Source: Pseudokineococcus marinus (GTDB lineage: Bacteria; Actinomycetota; Actinomycetes; Actinomycetales; Quadrisphaeraceae). From it: 64,000 nt of DNA. Below are positions 63,101 to 64,000 of this stretch, piece by piece. The notes under the pieces were generated by a model. The model worked only from the letters and a program-made list of their open reading frames with translations, made no database searches and was not told the DNA's origin. Where the stretch lies: positions 117,012 through 181,011 of the forward strand of contig NZ_JBBHZZ010000007.1 in NCBI RefSeq assembly GCF_037482405.1. Direction: 5' to 3'. Position numbers and translations under genes: made by a program. Numbering within the stretch: the first letter of the stretch is position 1; each line of letters opens with the position of its first letter.

Positions 63101-64000
63101 GAGACCGTCACCCGCAACAACCTCGAGGCCGCCGAGGAGGTCGTGCGCCAGCTCCGCCTGCGCGACATCGGCGGCATCATCGTCGTCGACTTCATCGACA
63201 TGGTCCTCGAGAGCAACCGCGACCTCGTCCTGCGGCGCCTCGTCGAGTGCCTCGGGCGCGACCGCACCAAGCACCAGGTCGCCGAGGTCACCTCGCTGGG
63301 CCTGGTGCAGATGACCCGCAAGCGGGTGGGGCAGGGCCTCATCGACGTCTTCAGCGAGCCGTGCGAGCACTGCGGCGGCCGGGGCGTGCTCCTCCACGAG
63401 GAGCCGCTCACCGGGAAGGGCGGCGACGACGCCGGCGCCCGCGGCGGGCGCCGCGGCGGCGGCCAGGAGCAGGGCGACGCCGAGCGGGACGGCGGGGACG
63501 GCGGCGGACGCTCGCGCCGCTCGCGCCGGGGCCGCAACGGCTCCGGCGACGGCGACAGCTCCGGCGCGGCCGAGGCCGCCGGGGAGCCGGCCGAGGCGCC
63601 CGACGAGGCCGGGCGGCGCGCCGCGTCGGCCCGCGAGGTGGCCGAGGCCATCGCCCGCGTCGCCCGCGCGTCCCGCCACGAGCACGAGGCCGCCGTGGCC
63701 GTGGCCGAGCAGGAGGGCGGCGCCGCCGACGCCGCGCAGGCCGCGGCCGTCGTCGAGGCGGCCGTCGGCGCGGTGCGCGAGCGGTCCGCCGAGGAGGCGC
63801 CGGAGCCGGCGACCGCGGCCTCTCCGGAGGGAGCCACCTCCGGGTCCGCGGACGGCGCTGCCGACGCCGCCACCGCGGCGGACGACGCGGCGCCCGCGCC
63901 GGAGGAGGCGCCGCCCGCGCAGGACGAGCCGGTCGCGGCCCCGCGGAAGCGGGCTCGCCGCGGAGCGCGCCGCCCCGCCGGCCCGGTGGGCGGCGCCGCG
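60110..64000 (+). CDS. rne: Ribonuclease E/G, partial (3' end outside window)
   Basis: The open frame from GTG 60110 (GGGAG 7 nt upstream) runs off the right edge (1297 codons seen). The first 690 residues are low-complexity Ala/Asp/Thr/Glu with Arg blocks (RRRRGGRGRKRRS, SSRRRRRRRR) and several short tandem repeats. The conserved nuclease follows: MVVRERGDRTQIAVLEDG (about 692), an S1 domain (about 725-810), catalytic Asp in VVDVNTGKFTG (about 983) and VVDFIDM (about 1027), and the zinc-link CEHCGGRG (about 1085), which pairs protomers. It then becomes Arg/Gly- and Ala/Glu-rich again. The enzyme cleaves single-stranded AU-rich RNA and matures rRNA and tRNA. The layout matches actinobacterial RNase E, with catalytic core flanked by disordered scaffolds on both sides. 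Confidence 0.95.
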   Translation, partial: MAPTDTPDSPADSAGTPPAAPPRRRRAASRPAGPPSAGPAPATSSPSEAGPATPVSTDDTSTDGASTDGASASGAPSEDRPAAAQPVEATASAPARAPRRRATRAASSPRAGADGGAEASDAPADASPQAAAPAQGQAPAAEQPAEEEAPAPKARRRRAPRRAAAGAAEVLDASSTTEAAGAPEVPGTTGASAETGDAATAEAASTDAAPTGATADEDGAGSAAPRRRRAPRTRGGSRSAAQAALAAELAVAPGEAEDAPGEPSVETARRAETDAEETSAVAPDASTTDAGTTDAGTTDASTTDAGTTDDTTDAAAASPSADEDATAAPVDAPPAAEEAVSAQTSEEEPAPSVPAALFQAPVVAVAPVRRRRAASRPAGPPVHLESPPAPDAGAETADAPADRDRVDGGAPADRSTDDRSTDHRSTSPGAAADAPATAVATDEEPEGATASSGQDAGAALAAALDELGQGSRRGRSRRRRGGDDAAAGRADAGGEPVDDGATAQQRDEGADEGADEQVEDRGGAGTDDEQGDDGGRRRRRRGGRGRKRRSGGDDEQGTGDEVGAERSAEQDAGDADQGERADDAPGGEGDQSRDGTDQSRDDAEQGDEQGGSSRRRRRRRRSGSGGDADGGAGSEDDRQRRRAEEEVTGLKGSTRLEAKRQRRRDGRDGGRRRPIVTEAEFLARRESVERVMVVRERGDRTQIAVLEDGVLAEHYVARRTQTSMVGNVYLGKVQNVLPSMEAAFVDVGRGRNAVLYAGEVDWDAAGLQGQPRRIELALKAGDPVLVQVTKDPVGHKGARLTSQVSLPGRYLVYVPHGSMTGISRKLPDVERARLKKILKAVVPEGAGVIVRTAAEGASEEELRRDVERLQEQWASIERRSTSVAAPNALSTEPDLAVKVVRDVFNEDFTRLVVEGDDAYAVVSEYVGGVAPDLADRVVRSEDADVFATYRVDEQIAKALDRKVWLPSGGSLVIDRTEAMTVVDVNTGKFTGAGGNLEETVTRNNLEAAEEVVRQLRLRDIGGIIVVDFIDMVLESNRDLVLRRLVECLGRDRTKHQVAEVTSLGLVQMTRKRVGQGLIDVFSEPCEHCGGRGVLLHEEPLTGKGGDDAGARGGRRGGGQEQGDAERDGGDGGGRSRRSRRGRNGSGDGDSSGAAEAAGEPAEAPDEAGRRAASAREVAEAIARVARASRHEHEAAVAVAEQEGGAADAAQAAAVVEAAVGAVRERSAEEAPEPATAASPEGATSGSADGAADAATAADDAAPAPEEAPPAQDEPVAAPRKRARRGARRPAGPVGGAA
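60959..61033 (+). repeat. Five 15-bp tandem repeats in rne
   Basis: Five consecutive units of GACGCCNGCACGACG encode DASTT or DAGTT in the disordered N-terminal region of RNase E. In-frame 15-bp steps allow expansion or contraction without frameshift. A related 15-bp repeat (DRSTD-like) occurs near 61345-61390. Confidence 0.85.

Noticed and set aside
60194..63685. 1163-codon open frame on the minus strand opposite rne
   Set aside because: It is a GC-bias shadow: its product is Arg/Gly/Ala low-complexity, while the plus strand carries conserved RNase E motifs throughout.

Overview
The window is a very GC-rich stretch of an actinobacterial chromosome. The tig-clpP1-clpP2-clpX block, the ileS-folC-DUF4233-ndk order, a TIGR03960/DUF2344/RNase E group, a Rv2466c-type mycothiol-dependent nitroreductase, an actinobacterial ileS T-box and many GTG starts all point to Actinomycetia. 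The gene order resembles Kineosporiales or Cellulomonadaceae-type genomes, but genus cannot be fixed by eye. Two runs of N (23094-23228 and 37668-37928) show that this is a scaffolded draft.

Layout. The left edge (1-1012) holds the 3' part of a P-loop ATPase-like gene with visibly lower GC, probably the end of an acquired segment. From 1005 to 13333 follow single metabolic genes: a disrupted tesB thioesterase, a hotdog thioesterase, a SorC-type regulator, a GH13 glucosidase, an alpha/beta hydrolase, a truncated haemoglobin, an SDR/DUF2867 protein, a tandem pair of membrane proteins, a prolyl oligopeptidase and a PPOX flavoprotein. From 13439 to 19255 a two-component system (kinase then regulator) reads into a MacB-like ABC transporter (ATPase then permease). 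From 19477 to 34337 come malQ, a conserved hypothetical, GNAT, pepN, the mycothiol nitroreductase, a one-polypeptide ABC exporter, DUF429, rpiB, nei, a SpoIIE-type phosphatase and an SRPBCC protein.

From 34374 to 40995 lie tRNA-Gly(TCC), a BenE transporter, tRNA-Pro(TGG) and the protein quality-control block tig, clpP1, clpP2, clpX. A sequence matching the remembered ClgR consensus lies upstream of clpP1. A methyltransferase and valS follow, separated by an unusual 209-bp array of inverted and direct repeats. At 44658-48333 three genes (zinc polyol dehydrogenase, fused DhaK-DhaL kinase, RpiB-family isomerase) form what looks like a compact erythritol/threitol (tetritol) catabolic cassette feeding erythrose 4-phosphate into central metabolism. 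After a secreted trypsin-like lipoprotein, the right end holds a T-box-controlled ileS, overlapping folC and DUF4233, then ndk, a TIGR03960 radical-SAM protein, GNAT, DUF2344, and an RNase E/G gene that runs off the window.

Two themes recur. First, at least thirteen genes have a -10-like hexamer (TAnnnT or nAnnnT) ending 6-8 nt before the start codon, as expected for leaderless mRNAs; this helps choose several starts. Second, two loci (1441-1570 and 41702-41910) share the same odd architecture of copy, inverted copy, direct copy. One of them breaks tesB by a frameshift. They may be fold-back mutations or assembly artefacts.
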